Assembly: GCA_936911875.1 (NCBI GenBank)
Contig: CAKZGB010000011.1
Location: 25,683 to 89,682 of the forward strand
Direction of reading: 5' to 3'
Length of the DNA stretch: 64,000 bases
Source of the DNA: an uncultured Lysobacteraceae bacterium
Lineage (GTDB): Bacteria > Pseudomonadota > Gammaproteobacteria > Xanthomonadales > Xanthomonadaceae
The notes under the pieces are model-generated. The model saw only the letters and a list, made by a program, of their open reading frames with translations. It was not told where the DNA came from and made no database searches. Both the position numbers and the translations under genes were made by a program. Below are positions 1 through 10,862 of this stretch, one piece after another; the first letter of the stretch is position 1, and every line of letters starts with the position of its first letter.

Positions 1-112
1 GCTGGACAACCTGCTGAAGGGCGCGGCCACTCAGGCGATGCAAAATATCAATCTGGCGCTGGGCGAAGCAGAGCTCGCCGGCATTCCGGGCTTTGAAAGG
101 ATGAACAAATGA
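1..112 (+). CDS. argC: N-acetyl-gamma-glutamyl-phosphate reductase, C-terminal end only
   Basis: Only the last 36 codons are in the window, in the frame that starts at base 2. The tail reads [19 protein letters not shown], which matches the conserved C-terminal helix of ArgC (the family has [14 protein letters not shown] at this place). ArgC reduces N-acetyl-glutamyl phosphate to the semialdehyde in arginine synthesis. The TGA stop overlaps the argH start codon by four bases (ATGA), so the two genes are translationally coupled in one arginine operon. The 5' part lies outside the window, so nothing can be said about the catalytic cysteine. Confidence 0.85.
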   Translation, partial: LDNLLKGAATQAMQNINLALGEAELAGIPGFERMNK

Positions 113-1419
113 CCGCACTGCTTTGGCAAAAGCCCGGTGTTAGCGTGGACGCTGAAATTCAGGCATTTTTGGCCGGCGATGATGTGTTGCTGGACCGTGA
201 GCTCATGCGTTACGACATCCGTGCCAGCAAGTCCCAGGCGCATTCGCTGCAGGAGCTGGGTATCCTGACGGCGCAGGAGCTGACGTCAATTGAAGCAGTG
301 TTGGATGATCTCGATGCCGCCTTTGTCGCCGGTGAGTTTGTGCTCGATGCGCGCTACGAAGACATGCACTCGGCCATCGAGTCCTATCTGACCGAACGCT
401 TAGGCGATACCGGTCGCAAGATTCATACAGGTCGCAGTCGTAACGATCAGGTCCTGGTCGCCAGCCGTTTGTGGCTGCGTGATCGCTTGCAGCAGACCGC
501 CCGTATTGCCATCGACATTGCGGAGGTGGCACTGCGCCGCGCCGAGAGCGAGTCGATGCAGCCGATTGCCGGCTTCACCCACCTGCAGCGCGCGATGGTG
601 TCGTCGCTGGGTATGTGGTGGGGTGCGTGGGCCGAAGCCTTTATTGATAACACCCAACGTGCCTTGGACACGCTGGATTGGATCAACAGCAATCCGTTGG
701 GTTCGGCGTCCGGTTATGGCGTCAATGTGCGTTTTGATCGCGATGCCGCCAGCGAGCGCATGGGGTTTAATCGCACGCAGCTGATCGCAACCTACGCACA
801 GCTGTCACGCGGCAAGTTTGAACTGGCAGCTCTGGATGCATTGGGTGCCTCCGTGCTCGACCTGCGTCGTCTGGCGTGGGATCTGAGTCTGTTCGCCAGC
901 CACGAATACGGTTACGTCAATTTGCCCGCGCAATACACCACCGGCTCATCGCTGATGCCGAATAAGCGCAATCCCGATGTGATCGAGCTGATGCGTGCCA
1001 GCTATGCGGCAGTAGCTGCGGCGCGTGTCGAGATCGAGCAGACGGTGAGTCTGCCCAGTGGCTACCATCGCGATCTGCAGTTCACCAAGGGTTCCATCAT
1101 TCACGGCTTTGGCCGCGGACTGGGTGCGTTGGCTCTGGTGCCGGATCTGCTGCGTAATCTCGAGTGGAACGGCGAACGCATGATCGAAGTGCTGGACGAC
1201 GGTCTGTACGCCACCGATGTCGCGATGGAAATGGCGGCCGCGGGCACTCCGTTCCGTGATGCGTATAAGGCGGCGGCGGATCCTTCGACCTGGTCGGGGC
1301 GCACGCCCGAGGCGAGCTTGAATGCGCGGGTTTCGCCGGGTGGTGCAGGTAACCTGCAGTTGGAAACCTTGCAGGCCCGTCTCGACGGTTTAGCGGAACA
1401 GCTCGCCGACCTCGATTAA
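109..1419 (+). CDS. argH: Argininosuccinate lyase
   Basis: The 436-residue protein belongs to the fumarase/aspartase superfamily and splits argininosuccinate into arginine and fumarate, the last step of arginine synthesis in the cytoplasm. The superfamily signature [11 protein letters not shown] begins at residue 279 and carries the flexible catalytic-serine loop; HTGRSRND near residues 104-111 is the substrate-binding segment typical of ArgH. Length is a little short of the 457 residues of E. coli, as in Xanthomonas-type ArgH proteins. The ATG overlaps the argC stop. The 3' end overlaps by 30 bases the convergent gene on the other strand, and no terminator hairpin separates the two. Confidence 0.97.
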   Translation: MTALLWQKPGVSVDAEIQAFLAGDDVLLDRELMRYDIRASKSQAHSLQELGILTAQELTSIEAVLDDLDAAFVAGEFVLDARYEDMHSAIESYLTERLGDTGRKIHTGRSRNDQVLVASRLWLRDRLQQTARIAIDIAEVALRRAESESMQPIAGFTHLQRAMVSSLGMWWGAWAEAFIDNTQRALDTLDWINSNPLGSASGYGVNVRFDRDAASERMGFNRTQLIATYAQLSRGKFELAALDALGASVLDLRRLAWDLSLFASHEYGYVNLPAQYTTGSSLMPNKRNPDVIELMRASYAAVAAARVEIEQTVSLPSGYHRDLQFTKGSIIHGFGRGLGALALVPDLLRNLEWNGERMIEVLDDGLYATDVAMEMAAAGTPFRDAYKAAADPSTWSGRTPEASLNARVSPGGAGNLQLETLQARLDGLAEQLADLD

Positions 1420-2643
1420 CGCAAACTCCGTGTCGTCCTGACGGTTCGGGCTGCGACTGGCCGAGAAGGGAAAGTTGTTGTCGTTGGCGATCAGCACACG
1501 AGTGCGGCCGACGCGCGCCACGGTCTCGATGGTCCAGAACGGCATGGCATATTCGTTACCAAAGCCGCCCAGACGCCCCGGATTCTTGATGTGCAGCAGA
1601 TCCGTCGAGCGCAAAGGTTCGGCTTGACCCTGTGCGTTCAATCGGACGCGTACCAGCACTTTGTGTAAGGCCGGTTCGCGGAAACACATGGTCTCCGGCG
1701 CGTCGTGCGGGCAGGGCGGTGCGAGCAGGCCTTCGCCATCATCGCGTTCGATCAGTAGCAGCTCGTTGTTGGCGCTCCAGGACAAGGCACCGACGGCACT
1801 GCCTTTGCGTAGCGGCGTGTACGACCAATGACGGCCGGTCCAGCTGCGTTGGCCCAGATCGAATTCCAGAATGGTGAGTGCATCGTTGCCGGGCAGCGGC
1901 GCCTCGAGCATGGCGTATAAGGTGCGACCGTCGCCACTCACCGCCAACCCTTCAAAGCCTTTAGAACGGCCGATGGCAATCGCGCAATCGGTTGCCGATG
2001 TGTCGGCCGAGCAGATGCGTTGTCCCTCCCGCACAGCCGGATGCACGGCAATGGCTCGGCCATCGGTAGTGAATTCGACCAGATAGGGACCGAACTCATC
2101 GCCGATCCACAGACGGTCACCAACAAAGCGGAACGACTCGGGATCCAGGTCGGCGCCGCTGAGCCATCCCTCGTTGGATTCCACGGCGAGCGGGAAGGGC
2201 AGTACATGGTCAGGATCGCGCAGATACAGCGTCTCGATGCGGGTCACGGTTCCCTTTTTGAAATCCGGGCGGACGCGCTTCAACGACAACATCGCATCGC
2301 GGGAATTGCTTTTGGCACCAAAGCCGTTATCGGTGATGGTCCATACCGTGCCGTCTGCCATCCACTGCGCATCGCTGATGCCCTGCAATGGCTGTCCCAG
2401 GAGCGGGACGAAGGCGCCGGTGGGTCGGCCCTTGGACTTGCCTTCGACAGAGTGAATCCGCTCGGTGCGCGTGCCGCTCGTGTATTTGCCGCTAATCCGA
2501 AACTCCTGAGGCAGGTCCGCGGGCAGGGGCAGCGTCGCATTGCGATTGAGCAGGGCGAGGCCCACCAGCTCGCCGCGTGCCGGATCGGCGGCGGAGGCCA
2601 TCAGAGGGGAAAGTAGCAACAAAAGCAGGGCAAATCGGGACAT
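1390..2643 (-). CDS. Secreted esterase-like activity of phytase family protein
   Basis: I place the start at the ATG read from base 2643 because it gives a clean signal peptide ([18 protein letters not shown], cleavage after ASA); the upstream in-frame ATG at 2664 would add seven residues before it. The mature part of about 400 residues has the pattern of the phytase-like beta-propeller family (PF13449): [22 protein letters not shown] near residues 90-115, an [12 protein letters not shown] segment, [20 protein letters not shown], and a closing [11 protein letters not shown]. These acidic loops normally hold calcium. The substrate of this family is not established, so a phosphatase or lactonase role is only a guess. 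It is monocistronic and convergent with argH. Confidence 0.85.
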   Translation of the reverse strand: MSRFALLLLLLSPLMASAADPARGELVGLALLNRNATLPLPADLPQEFRISGKYTSGTRTERIHSVEGKSKGRPTGAFVPLLGQPLQGISDAQWMADGTVWTITDNGFGAKSNSRDAMLSLKRVRPDFKKGTVTRIETLYLRDPDHVLPFPLAVESNEGWLSGADLDPESFRFVGDRLWIGDEFGPYLVEFTTDGRAIAVHPAVREGQRICSADTSATDCAIAIGRSKGFEGLAVSGDGRTLYAMLEAPLPGNDALTILEFDLGQRSWTGRHWSYTPLRKGSAVGALSWSANNELLLIERDDGEGLLAPPCPHDAPETMCFREPALHKVLVRVRLNAQGQAEPLRSTDLLHIKNPGRLGGFGNEYAMPFWTIETVARVGRTRVLIANDNNFPFSASRSPNRQDDTEFALIEVGELFR

Positions 2644-2705
2644 CAGGTGACTCCGGTAATCCAATCCGATTGTAGAACAGGAAAAAATTGGCGAGGGCCT
2701 TTAAA

Positions 2706-4097
2706 ATGGGTGACTATTCCAATTTCCGGGACCTGACCTTGATCAAGCCTCGTACTGCTGCCGGTGTGATGGAGCTGCTGCCCGCCGAGCAAATGACGTT
2801 TCAGCGCCTGCTCGACCGTATTCGCAGCACCTTTGAACGCTTCGGCTTTGCGCCGATTGAAACGCCGGTTTTTGAACTCACCGAAACCTTGCTGACCAAG
2901 AGCGGTGGTGAGACCGAACGTCAGGTTTATTTTGTGCAATCCACCGGTGCACTGGCCGAAGGCAAGACGCCCGAACTGGCACTGCGCTTTGATCTGACCG
3001 TACCGCTGGCCCGCTATGTGGCCGAGCACGAGCGCGAACTGGCATTCCCGTTCCGTCGCTATCAGATGCAACGCGTCTATCGCGGGGAGCGCCAACAACG
3101 CGGTCGCTTCCGCGAGTTCTATCAGTGCGACATCGACATCATCGGCAAGGATCAGCTGAGCGTCCGTTACGATGCCGAGCTGCCGGCAGTAATCCACGCG
3201 GTCTTTACGGCGCTGGAATTCGGCCCGTTTACGATTCAATTGAATAACCGCAAATTGCTGCGCGGATTTTTCAGCTCGCTGAATCTGTCCGACGCGCAAC
3301 AGCAGGCCCTGATCCTGCGCGAGATCGACAAGCTCGACAAGCGTGGCGCCGAGGCCGTGATGGCCACCTTGGCCGGTGAGTCCTTCGGCCTGCCGACAGA
3401 TACCGTGCAGACCATCATGGATTTTGTCGGCTTCCGTTCCACCTCGCGCGAGCAGGCACTGCAGCAACTGCAATCACTGCAAGGCAAAGACGCCGAACTG
3501 GACGAAGGCATTGCCGAACTGCGTTTGGTGATCGAGCAACTCAACGTGCTCGGCGTGCCCGAGTCGGATTACGCGCTTAACTTCTCGATTGCTCGCGGTC
3601 TGGATTACTACACCGGCACCGTCTATGAGACCTTGCTCGATGAGCATCCTGGCATCGGTTCGATCTGCTCGGGCGGTCGCTACGAAGACCTGGCCGGCTA
3701 CTACACCAAGTCCAAACTGCCGGGCGTTGGCATTTCGATTGGTCTGACGCGTCTGTTCTATCAGTTGCGCGAGGCCGGCTTGCTGCCGCCTTCCGGCTCC
3801 AGCACTCAAGTGCTGTTGGCACTGATGGACGAGCGCCCCGAGTCCTCTGCTCACAACCTGCGTCTGGCTTCCATGTTGCGCGATGCGGGCATTAACACCG
3901 AGACCGTGTATGAATTCGGCAAACTCGCCAAGCAATTCAAATATGCGGACAAGGCGGGCATCCGTTTTGTAGCCGTAGTGGGTGACGAAGAGCGCGCCGC
4001 CGGCACCGTAACACTCAAAGACTTGCAGACACAGGAGCAGACCCAAGTGCCTGAATCCGAGCTGGTGGCCCATCTCCAATCGACGGTGCATGCATGA
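2706..4097 (+). CDS. hisS: Histidyl-tRNA synthetase
   Basis: Class II synthetase that charges tRNA-His. Visible landmarks are [13 protein letters not shown] at the N-terminus, motif 2 around [30 protein letters not shown], the histidine-binding loops [13 protein letters not shown] and the closing [11 protein letters not shown], then the C-terminal anticodon-binding domain. The start is not settled: TTG at 2688 has an AGGA five bases upstream, ATG at 2706 has GAGGG at good spacing, and TTG at 2739 gives MIKPRT, which is where most relatives begin. I list the ATG. The stop overlaps the ammonia-lyase start by four bases (ATGA), so the pair is coupled. Confidence 0.95.
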   Translation: MGDYSNFRDLTLIKPRTAAGVMELLPAEQMTFQRLLDRIRSTFERFGFAPIETPVFELTETLLTKSGGETERQVYFVQSTGALAEGKTPELALRFDLTVPLARYVAEHERELAFPFRRYQMQRVYRGERQQRGRFREFYQCDIDIIGKDQLSVRYDAELPAVIHAVFTALEFGPFTIQLNNRKLLRGFFSSLNLSDAQQQALILREIDKLDKRGAEAVMATLAGESFGLPTDTVQTIMDFVGFRSTSREQALQQLQSLQGKDAELDEGIAELRLVIEQLNVLGVPESDYALNFSIARGLDYYTGTVYETLLDEHPGIGSICSGGRYEDLAGYYTKSKLPGVGISIGLTRLFYQLREAGLLPPSGSSTQVLLALMDERPESSAHNLRLASMLRDAGINTETVYEFGKLAKQFKYADKAGIRFVAVVGDEERAAGTVTLKDLQTQEQTQVPESELVAHLQSTVHA

Positions 4098-5989
4098 GCA
4101 CGGTGACGCTAGATGGCCGTTCGCTGACCCGCGAAGGACTGGTTGCCATTGCACGCGGTGCGCGCGTCGATGTGGCGCCGGCACAGTGGGACGCTGTGCA
4201 GAAAGCCGCTGACTTCATTGCAGAGCAGGTGGCATTGCAGGAACCGATTTACGGTGTAACAACCGGCTTCGGCAGCAACGCGAATCGGCTGTTAGGTGCA
4301 CATCCCGTTCGCGCAGATCGCGATATGGGTGGGCTGCAACTGCACGAAGAGCTGCAGAACAATCTGATCGTGACGCACGCGGTTTGCGTTGGCGAACCGT
4401 TTGCGGCCGACGTGGTGCGCGCCATGATGGCGATTCGCATCAATACCCTGTTGCGCGGTCACTCCGGCATTCGCGTCTCGACCTTGCAGGCGCTGGTCGA
4501 TCTGCTCAACGCCGATGTCGTGCCGGTGATTCCGCAGTTGGGCTCCGTTGGTGCCAGTGGTGACTTGGCGCCGCTGTCGCATCTGGCCATTGTGCTGCTT
4601 GGTGGCGGCGAGGCCTTCGTGGATGGTGAGCGCATGAGCGGTGCGCAGGCCCTGCAGCGTCGCGGCCTGCAACCCGTTCGTTTGAGCTACAAGGAAGGTT
4701 TGGCACTCAACAACGGCACAGCGCAAATGCTGGCCACCGGTGTGCTGGCACTGCAACGGCTGCAGGACATCGCTGATACCGCGGATATCGCCGCTGCAAT
4801 GACCATCGAGGCCTTTGCCGGCCGTACGGGTGCCTTTGCCGAGGAGGTTCACGCACTGCGTCCGCATCCGGGTCAGGTCGAAGCGGCGGCGCATTTGCGT
4901 CAGTTGCTGGAAGGCAGCGAACTGGCCGATATTCCGTATCACCGCGTCCCGACCTTTGCCGGTTGGGCGCCCGACAGCTGGCCAACGGCGGAGCTGGCCA
5001 AATCGACGTTCGACATCAGCTGGTGGTGGATCCCGACCGATCAGCGTCACGGTCGTGAAAAGTTCTATACGCGCTTCAGACCCTTCCTTGGCGGCAAGAA
5101 GCATCAGCCGCAGGACAGCTATTCCCTGCGTTGCACGCCGCAAGTGCACGGCGCGTTCCGCGATGCGTTAGCCCAAGCGGCGCGCGTGTTCGACATCGAA
5201 CTCAATTCGCTGACGGACAATCCGATCATCTTCCCCGATGCGGACAGGCCGCACGTCGAGGATAAGGTGATTTCAGCGGGCCACTTCCACGGGATGCCGT
5301 TGGCATTGGCGCTGAGTTATCTCAAAGCAGCGATCCCGGTGCTCGCATCGATCTCGGAACGCCGTTTGAACAAGCTGGTCGATCCTGCCAATAACGATGG
5401 CTTGCCGGCCTTCCTGTGCGGCAACGAGGATGCGACCGAGTCTGGTTACATGATCGTGCAGTACACGGCTGCGGCGATCGTCAACGATCTGGCGACGCGT
5501 GCACATCCGGCGTCGGTGTATTCGGTGCCGACCAGCGCCAACGCCGAGGATCACGTCTCGATGGGTGCCAACGAAGGCCGTCACGTGCTCTCGATGGCAG
5601 AGGACCTAGGCAAGGTTCTGGGTCTGGAGCTGATGACGGCCGCGCAAGCGCTGGATTGGCGTCGCACCATGATTGAGTCGGCTTGCGAGCTGGCCCGTAC
5701 CGTCGATGCCGAAGCCTTCGCCACGAAGTTCCGTCGCAAACCCTTGCCGGGAAGCGAGCAGTGGCCGCAGTTCCTTGAAGAAGTGGATGCGTTGCGCAAT
5801 GAGCTGGCGCAACTGCGTACCGTCGCACCTTCGCCTGCTGTGCAGGCTGCTTTGAAAGCGGTGCGTCAGGAGATTGCGTTCTTGCACCGTGATCGCGCAC
5901 TGGATGGCGATGTGCAGGCGGCCGTCCGCATGGAGCGCGAGGGCAAAGTCCTCGCTGCTGTAAAAGCACAAGTGACCGGCGGCCGTTAG
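4094..5989 (+). CDS. Aromatic amino acid ammonia-lyase, histidine ammonia-lyase type, long form
   Basis: HAL/PAL/TAL family enzyme with the autocatalytic MIO prosthetic group formed from Ala154-Ser155-Gly156 in [26 protein letters not shown] and QDSYSLRC...PQVHG are also family signatures. The substrate-selectivity pair falls at LIVTH: it aligns with the Ser-His of bacterial histidine lyases, not with the His-Leu of tyrosine lyases or Phe-Leu of phenylalanine lyases, and [11 protein letters not shown] keeps the histidase glutamate. Histidine to urocanate is therefore the best guess. At 631 residues it is over 100 longer than ordinary HutH; an extra tryptophan-rich block lies at about residues 285-345. 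No other hut genes are nearby; it overlaps hisS. Confidence 0.85.
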   Translation: MSTVTLDGRSLTREGLVAIARGARVDVAPAQWDAVQKAADFIAEQVALQEPIYGVTTGFGSNANRLLGAHPVRADRDMGGLQLHEELQNNLIVTHAVCVGEPFAADVVRAMMAIRINTLLRGHSGIRVSTLQALVDLLNADVVPVIPQLGSVGASGDLAPLSHLAIVLLGGGEAFVDGERMSGAQALQRRGLQPVRLSYKEGLALNNGTAQMLATGVLALQRLQDIADTADIAAAMTIEAFAGRTGAFAEEVHALRPHPGQVEAAAHLRQLLEGSELADIPYHRVPTFAGWAPDSWPTAELAKSTFDISWWWIPTDQRHGREKFYTRFRPFLGGKKHQPQDSYSLRCTPQVHGAFRDALAQAARVFDIELNSLTDNPIIFPDADRPHVEDKVISAGHFHGMPLALALSYLKAAIPVLASISERRLNKLVDPANNDGLPAFLCGNEDATESGYMIVQYTAAAIVNDLATRAHPASVYSVPTSANAEDHVSMGANEGRHVLSMAEDLGKVLGLELMTAAQALDWRRTMIESACELARTVDAEAFATKFRRKPLPGSEQWPQFLEEVDALRNELAQLRTVAPSPAVQAALKAVRQEIAFLHRDRALDGDVQAAVRMEREGKVLAAVKAQVTGGR

Positions 5990-6000
5990 GCCGCCGGTTT
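5975..6000 (+). terminator. Rho-independent terminator enclosing the ammonia-lyase stop codon
   Basis: Ten-base perfect stem ACCGGCGGCC / GGCCGCCGGT with a four-base loop, followed by TTT. The loop (5985-5988) contains the first two bases of the TAG stop, so the hairpin begins inside the last codons of the gene. The U-run is short. Confidence 0.7.
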
Positions 6001-6007
6001 CAGTGGA

Positions 6008-6697
6008 TCAGATTTCGGTAAACGCGGTGACGCGGCGATGGCCGTTGCATTGCTCCTCAGTGCGCGGCGTCGGGTAGTCCTGCGGCCGATCCAGCAAGAC
6101 GGTATCGAAACCGGCCTGACGCGCCGCATCGAGCTCAGCGACGATGTCCGACAGAAACAGGATTTCATGGGTGGGCACATCAATGGCCGAAGCAATGACC
6201 TGATACGAACTCGTCTCGCGCTTGCCGCCAACGTCTGTATCGAACCAGCCCGAGAATAGGGGCTGCAGATCGCCGGCTTGGGTATGACCGAACAGCAGCT
6301 TCTGCGCCGGCACCGAGCCGGACGAATACACATACAGTGCAACGCCCGCTGAGTGCCATTGGCGCAGCATCTGCAAGGCATCGTCGTAAACCGGTGCAGT
6401 GAAATCGCCGTTGCGATAACCGGCCTCCCAGATGCGTCCCTGGATCGCTTTCAGATCGCCTTGCTTGCGGTCTTCGTCAATCCAACGACGTAGGACTTCA
6501 ATCAGTCCCGTCAGATCATCAGCGGCAACGCCTGACTCCAAGGCTACCGCATCAAGACGCTCACGCACCTGCGGATCCTGCGCATTGGCGCGGACAAACG
6601 AATCCATCGCCTGGTGCGCGTACGGAAACAGCACGTCTTTGACGAACGTAATGCTGCTGGTCGTGCCCTCGATATCGGTAACGATCGCTTGGGTCAT
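6008..6697 (-). CDS. mtnC: Enolase-phosphatase E1 (acireductone synthase)
   Basis: HAD-superfamily enzyme of the methionine salvage pathway: it enolises and then dephosphorylates 2,3-diketo-5-methylthiopentyl-1-phosphate to acireductone. The 229 residues start with [22 protein letters not shown], where the family's DIEGT replaces the usual HAD DxDx[17 protein letters not shown] near residues 118-133 is HAD motif II and [16 protein letters not shown] holds the Mg-binding aspartate. It is the last gene of mtnB-mtnD-mtnC, overlapping mtnD by four bases, and is convergent with the ammonia-lyase. Confidence 0.97.
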   Translation of the reverse strand: MTQAIVTDIEGTTSSITFVKDVLFPYAHQAMDSFVRANAQDPQVRERLDAVALESGVAADDLTGLIEVLRRWIDEDRKQGDLKAIQGRIWEAGYRNGDFTAPVYDDALQMLRQWHSAGVALYVYSSGSVPAQKLLFGHTQAGDLQPLFSGWFDTDVGGKRETSSYQVIASAIDVPTHEILFLSDIVAELDAARQAGFDTVLLDRPQDYPTPRTEEQCNGHRRVTAFTEI

Positions 6698-7251
6698 GCA
6701 GCCGACTCCGGCTCATAACGCGGGAACTTGGTGGCCCAATCGGTGCCGGTGAAATGACCGACCCAGCCCTCGGGATCTTTAAAAAACCGAATCGCAACGA
6801 AGGCCGGTTCGGCGCCCATATCAAACCAGTGCAAGGTACGATCCGGCACGGCGATGTAATCGCCCTTGGTGCACACGACCTCGTAGACACGGCCTTCGAC
6901 ATGGAGCGTGAACTGACCTGCACCGGCAACAAACAGGCGGACCTCGTCCTCGATATGGAAGTGCTCATCGAGAAACTTGGCGCGTGCGGCCTCGCGGTTG
7001 GGATTGTCGGGAGCGATGGACGCCACATCGACCGTGGTGAAGCCATGCTCAGCGACGACGCGATCAATGTCTTCCCGGAACGCGGCAAAGATCTCTTCCT
7101 GCGAGGCGCCGGGTTGCACATCGGCACGCGGTTGCCATTGCTCAAAGCGAACGCCAATGCGATCGAGCTCGGATGCAATTTCAGCCGCATCCGCCGTGGT
7201 CAGGATCGGGTTGTCCGGCTGGCCCTCGTCATAAATACGCAGACGGCTCAT
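6694..7251 (-). CDS. mtnD: Acireductone dioxygenase
   Basis: Cupin enzyme that takes the MtnC product and O2 to the 2-keto precursor of methionine (Fe form) or off-pathway products (Ni form). The metal site is visible in [12 protein letters not shown], giving the H-x-H-x4-E arrangement at roughly residues 96-104, with the fourth ligand in PDRTLHWFD near residue 140. Length, 185 residues, is normal for the bacterial family. It overlaps both neighbours by four bases, so the three mtn genes are one translationally coupled operon. Genes for the earlier steps (mtnA, mtnP) are not in the window. Confidence 0.97.
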   Translation of the reverse strand: MSRLRIYDEGQPDNPILTTADAAEIASELDRIGVRFEQWQPRADVQPGASQEEIFAAFREDIDRVVAEHGFTTVDVASIAPDNPNREAARAKFLDEHFHIEDEVRLFVAGAGQFTLHVEGRVYEVVCTKGDYIAVPDRTLHWFDMGAEPAFVAIRFFKDPEGWVGHFTGTDWATKFPRYEPESAA

Positions 7252-7886
7252 TTTTGCAGCTTCCGCATTTCGAGCTCGCAGGCGAGCAGTGTTTCAAAGG
7301 CCTCGAGATGACGACGCGCCTCATTCATGGAGCGGCCCCATGCATACAGACCATGGCCGTCGATCAGATAGCCCCACATCGGGCCCTTGTCCAACTGTGC
7401 GTTGACCTGTGCGGCGAGGACAGTCATGTCCTGTGTGTTCGGGAACACCGGAACGTCGATCGTTGTCTCGTGCGTGGCCTGACCGGCGAAAGCTTTCAGT
7501 AACTCATAGCCTTCGAGACGCACGTAACCTTGCGATGCGAAAAAGCGCGAGGCCACGGTCTGATTCACAGAGTGCGTGTGCAGTACGCATTGCACCTCGG
7601 GGAAACGCTTGTAAAGCATGGTGTGCAGCAAGGTTTCAGCGGAGGATTTTTTGTCGGTGTCGACGGGGTGGCCGTCGAGATCGACCACCATGATTTCGTT
7701 TTCGGTGAGGCGACCCTTGTTGCGGCCGCTAACGGTGATGGCGATGTGGCTCGCATCGACACGTTCGGAAAAATTGGAACTGGTCGCGGGCGTCCAGCCA
7801 AGATCGGACAGTTCGCGGACATTAACGATGATCTCGCCGGCAGAGTGCGAGAAACGCTTGTAATCGTAGGGAAGTTGGTCAGTCAT
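7248..7886 (-). CDS. mtnB: Methylthioribulose-1-phosphate dehydratase
   Basis: Class II aldolase/fuculose-like zinc enzyme that dehydrates methylthioribulose-1-phosphate. I start at the ATG read from 7886 ([20 protein letters not shown]); the open frame continues upstream to 8048 but that part runs through the permease terminator and lacks family similarity. Landmarks: [40 protein letters not shown] with the zinc-binding HTH pair near residue 98, and [10 protein letters not shown] carrying the third histidine. Final length 212 residues fits the family. First gene of mtnBDC. Confidence 0.96.
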   Translation of the reverse strand: MTDQLPYDYKRFSHSAGEIIVNVRELSDLGWTPATSSNFSERVDASHIAITVSGRNKGRLTENEIMVVDLDGHPVDTDKKSSAETLLHTMLYKRFPEVQCVLHTHSVNQTVASRFFASQGYVRLEGYELLKAFAGQATHETTIDVPVFPNTQDMTVLAAQVNAQLDKGPMWGYLIDGHGLYAWGRSMNEARRHLEAFETLLACELEMRKLQK

Positions 7887-7923
7887 GGGCACTAGTGTAA
7901 CGAATCCGTAGTTAGGATTAACG

Positions 7924-7952
7924 AAAAAAACGGCGCCACACTGGACGCCGTT
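7924..7952 (-). terminator. Rho-independent terminator after the amino-acid permease
   Basis: Read on the minus strand, a seven-base stem AACGGCG / CGCCGTT with a ten-base loop is followed by a run of seven T. It lies 23 bases past the permease stop and separates it from mtnB, so the mtn operon has its own promoter. Confidence 0.85.
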
Positions 7953-7974
7953 CTCGGATGCAACTGAGTCGCAA

Positions 7975-9528
7975 TCAGGCCTGCGGACCCTCGTGGAACT
8001 TAGGTTCCGGTGGCATCGCCGGAGTGATCGGTTCCAGCATGTGCGCATTGGCAGGATTCATGTGGCTCTTGCGATAACCGTAGGCAAAGTAGAACACCAG
8101 GCCGATCAGGGCCCAGACCACGAAGACCATCAAGGTCTTGCCTGACAGGTTCGCGAACAGCAGCAGACAGCCGGCGACAGCCAACGGACCGACCAGCCAA
8201 ATCAGCGGCGCGCGGAACGTGCGCTTGCGACCCGGATCCTTGACTCGCAGCACCATCACACCGACCGAAACCGCGATGAAGGCGAACAGCGTGCCGGCAT
8301 TCGAGATATCGGCCAGGATGCCGACCGGGAACATCGCAGCAAACAGCGACACAAACAGACCGGTGATGATTGTGATGACGTGCGGAGTGTGGAACTTCGG
8401 ATGGACGCGGGAGAACGCCTCAGGCAGCAGGCCATCGCGCGACATCGTGAAGAAGATACGGGTCTGACCGTAGATCATCATCAGAATGACCGAAGGCAGG
8501 GCCAGCGATGCGGCCATACCAATGGCACCGGCCAACCACGGGAACTTCAGTTCACGAATCACGTGAGCCAGCGGCTCCTTGGAGCAGACCAGATCGTTGA
8601 CATGCGCGGGCGATTCACAGGCAGCAGCCAGCGCTTGGCTGCCGGTAGCGAGCGCGTTGCCGGCAGAATCCATCACCGGTTGTGCACCGATGGCACCCAC
8701 GGCGCCGTAGCTGACCAGCAGATAGAACACCGTACAGACCAGCAGCGAACCGATCAGACCGATCGGAATGTTGCGGTTCGGGTTCTTGGTTTCTTCGGCC
8801 GCGGTAGAGACCGCGTCAAAGCCCACATAAGCAAAGAAGATCGAAGCGGCGGCACCCAGCACACCGATACCACCCATCGGCGAGCCCCAGCCGGTCGGCG
8901 TGAAGTCTTCGAAGTTGACTTTGTTGACGGCAGGCAGGGCAACCACAATGAAGGCAATCAGGGCGACGACCTTGATGCACACCATTACGGCATTGACCTT
9001 GGCTGACTTGGAGGTGCCGAGGACGAGCAGGCAAGTTACGACCAGTGCGACCAGGAAGGCGAGCAGGTTGAAGCCACCGCCATCGTATGGTCCCGTCTGC
9101 AGGAACTGCGGCAATCCCATGCCCGCGCTCTTGAGCAAGCCGTTGACGTAGCCGGACCAGCCGACCGAGACCGCACCTGCGGCCACCGCGTATTCAAGGA
9201 CAAGTGCCCAGCCGACCACCCAGGCAATGGTTTCACCCATGACGCCGTAGGAGTAGGTGTAGGCCGAACCCGAGACCGGGATCATCGACGCCAGCTCTGA
9301 ATAGCACAACGCCGCCAGGGCGCAAACCACGGCGGCGATCACAAAGGCGAACATCATGCCCGGTCCGGCTTTTTGGCCGGCCTCGGCAGTCAGAACAAAA
9401 ATACCGGTACCGATGATGGCCCCGATTCCGAGCATCGTGAGCTGGAAGGCACCAAGTTGTCGTTTTAAGGATTTCTTTTCGGCAGTGGCCAGAATCTGGT
9501 CGAGCGGTTTGACGCGCTGAAAGAGCAT
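7975..9528 (-). CDS. APC-family amino acid permease (cationic amino acid transporter type)
   Basis: A 517-residue inner-membrane carrier with about 12-14 hydrophobic helices. The first helix [22 protein letters not shown] is the conserved APC substrate-binding helix with its GAIIGTGIF motif, and [23 protein letters not shown] is the second signature segment, as in the CAT/YfnA subgroup that moves arginine, lysine or other amino acids. A large loop with two cysteines ([16 protein letters not shown], near residue 310) lies between helices on the predicted outer side. Substrate cannot be fixed from sequence. It is transcribed alone, divergent from the NUDIX gene. Confidence 0.92.
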   Translation of the reverse strand: MLFQRVKPLDQILATAEKKSLKRQLGAFQLTMLGIGAIIGTGIFVLTAEAGQKAGPGMMFAFVIAAVVCALAALCYSELASMIPVSGSAYTYSYGVMGETIAWVVGWALVLEYAVAAGAVSVGWSGYVNGLLKSAGMGLPQFLQTGPYDGGGFNLLAFLVALVVTCLLVLGTSKSAKVNAVMVCIKVVALIAFIVVALPAVNKVNFEDFTPTGWGSPMGGIGVLGAAASIFFAYVGFDAVSTAAEETKNPNRNIPIGLIGSLLVCTVFYLLVSYGAVGAIGAQPVMDSAGNALATGSQALAAACESPAHVNDLVCSKEPLAHVIRELKFPWLAGAIGMAASLALPSVILMMIYGQTRIFFTMSRDGLLPEAFSRVHPKFHTPHVITIITGLFVSLFAAMFPVGILADISNAGTLFAFIAVSVGVMVLRVKDPGRKRTFRAPLIWLVGPLAVAGCLLLFANLSGKTLMVFVVWALIGLVFYFAYGYRKSHMNPANAHMLEPITPAMPPEPKFHEGPQA

Positions 9529-9562
9529 GTACTCGTCTCCGAGTCTAAAATGGAAGGGTGCC

Positions 9563-9601
9563 GGTCAGGAACCGACGTGTAGCAATAGCCTGTTCCTGAC
9601 C
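9563..9601. repeat. Perfect 10-base inverted repeat in the permease/NUDIX divergent spacer
   Basis: GGTCAGGAAC at 9563-9572 and its exact reverse complement GTTCCTGACC at 9592-9601 are separated by 19 bases in the 118-base spacer between divergent genes. It could be a two-half-site operator for the permease or an RNA hairpin in the NUDIX leader; sequence alone does not decide. Confidence 0.55.
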
Positions 9602-9646
9602 TTATCTTTAACCACTCGTAAATACAAGCGCCGCGCCGCCACCTCC

Positions 9647-10225
9647 ATGATCCATACGCAATCGCACGTCTCCGAGACGCTCCCCCTGGCCGCCGCGCTG
9701 AACGCCTTCGCCGAATCTTTTCCGCAACAGCGTGAGGTGGTCGAAGAATTCACGGACTTGCTGCAAGATCCGCTCAACCCGTTTGTGCGTGAGCGCCTGG
9801 CGGGCCATTTCACCGCCTCGTGCTGGCTAGTGGAGCCCAAAGGTGAACGCGTGCTGCTGACCCATCACCGCAAGCTCGATCGCTGGCTGCAGCTGGGAGG
9901 TCATGCCGACGGCGAGTTCGATCTGGCCCTGGCGGCACTGAAAGAGGCCGAAGAGGAATCGGGCCTCACCGACTTGCAGGTCCTGCCCGGCATCTTCGAT
10001 GTCGATCGGCACACCATTCCCGGGCGTGGCGCTGAACCCGAGCACGATCATTTCGATGTGCGTTACGTCATTGTGGCGAAGGGCTCGCTGACGCCGACCG
10101 TATCCGAGGAATCCCTCGACTTGGCCTGGTGCGACATCGCCGAGTTGGCTGCGGACGTCAACGCCGATGCGTCGATGCAGCGGATGGCGCAGCGGTGGCT
10201 TGGCCTTCGTGATCGTTGGATGTAA
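9647..10225 (+). CDS. NUDIX hydrolase
   Basis: A 192-residue pyrophosphohydrolase-type protein. The Nudix box is GGHADGEFDLALAALKEAEEESGL at about residues 83-106; the final E-x-x-E-E-x-G element is kept, while the usual arginine of REUXEE is a lysine. I start at the ATG at 9647 (MIHTQSH); the frame is open upstream but begins in the divergent spacer. The N-terminal 70 residues form a helical region seen in stand-alone bacterial NUDIX proteins of this type. The substrate is unknown; ADP-ribose-like or deoxynucleotide substrates are equally possible. Divergent from the permease, no operon partner. Confidence 0.88.
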   Translation: MIHTQSHVSETLPLAAALNAFAESFPQQREVVEEFTDLLQDPLNPFVRERLAGHFTASCWLVEPKGERVLLTHHRKLDRWLQLGGHADGEFDLALAALKEAEEESGLTDLQVLPGIFDVDRHTIPGRGAEPEHDHFDVRYVIVAKGSLTPTVSEESLDLAWCDIAELAADVNADASMQRMAQRWLGLRDRWM

Positions 10226-10252
10226 AAAAAGCACTGCGATTGCAGTGCTTTT
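10224..10252. terminator. Bidirectional rho-independent terminator
   Basis: Stem AGCACTGC / GCAGTGCT with a GATT loop, flanked by seven A upstream and four T downstream. It serves the NUDIX gene on the plus strand and efpL on the minus strand. Confidence 0.88.
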
Positions 10253-10275
10253 AAAGGGTGCAGAACGGGTAGGGC

Positions 10276-10842
10276 TCAGTCGGCGCGGCCGGCAAACTCA
10301 CCCGTAGTGGTGTTGATAATGATGCGCTCGCCGCTGGCGATGTATTCCGGCACCATGATTTCCATGCCGTTGCTCAAGGTTGCGGGCTTGGGACGCTTAG
10401 TGGCCGTTCCGCCTTTGAGTTCCGGCGGCGTCTCCGTCACTTCGACGGTGATGTTCTGCGGCACCTGCACGCCGACCGGTTGGTCATCGATGATCTGCAC
10501 GTAATAGCCTTGCAGATCGGGCAGCACGTACGGCGCATTGTCACCGACGGATTCGGGCTTCAGGCTGTAGGACGTATAGTCCTCGTCATCCAGGAACACA
10601 AACTCATCGCCGTCCATATAAGAGAAGGTGGCCAGTCGGCGTTGCAGTTCGACTTCGCGCAGTTCTTCCTCGGCCTTGAGCGACAGATCCGCTTTGGTAC
10701 CACCGGGTACCGAGTACATCGTGAAGCGGTAGGTCACGTTACCGCCGCGGCCTTGCGGCGAGCTGCGTTCGATATCGCGGATCTGATAGGCCTGGCCGTT
10801 GTGTTCAACAACCGTGCCTTTCTTCATGTCGTAGGCTTTCAT
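10276..10842 (-). CDS. efpL: Elongation factor P-like protein EfpL (YeiP)
   Basis: A 188-residue three-domain EF-P paralogue. It keeps the YeiP features: [13 protein letters not shown] at residues 22-34, where the tip residue is Arg32 instead of the modifiable lysine of classical EF-P, followed by [20 protein letters not shown] and the closing [18 protein letters not shown]. EfpL works on stalled ribosomes at proline-containing motifs and needs no side-chain modification. It is the last gene downstream of the leucine-degradation operon, 20 bases after the dehydrogenase stop, and is followed by a terminator, so it may be partly co-transcribed with catabolic genes. Confidence 0.92.
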   Translation of the reverse strand: MKAYDMKKGTVVEHNGQAYQIRDIERSSPQGRGGNVTYRFTMYSVPGGTKADLSLKAEEELREVELQRRLATFSYMDGDEFVFLDDEDYTSYSLKPESVGDNAPYVLPDLQGYYVQIIDDQPVGVQVPQNITVEVTETPPELKGGTATKRPKPATLSNGMEIMVPEYIASGERIIINTTTGEFAGRAD

Positions 10843-10862
10843 TGCAGAGTGTTCCGTTGGGT

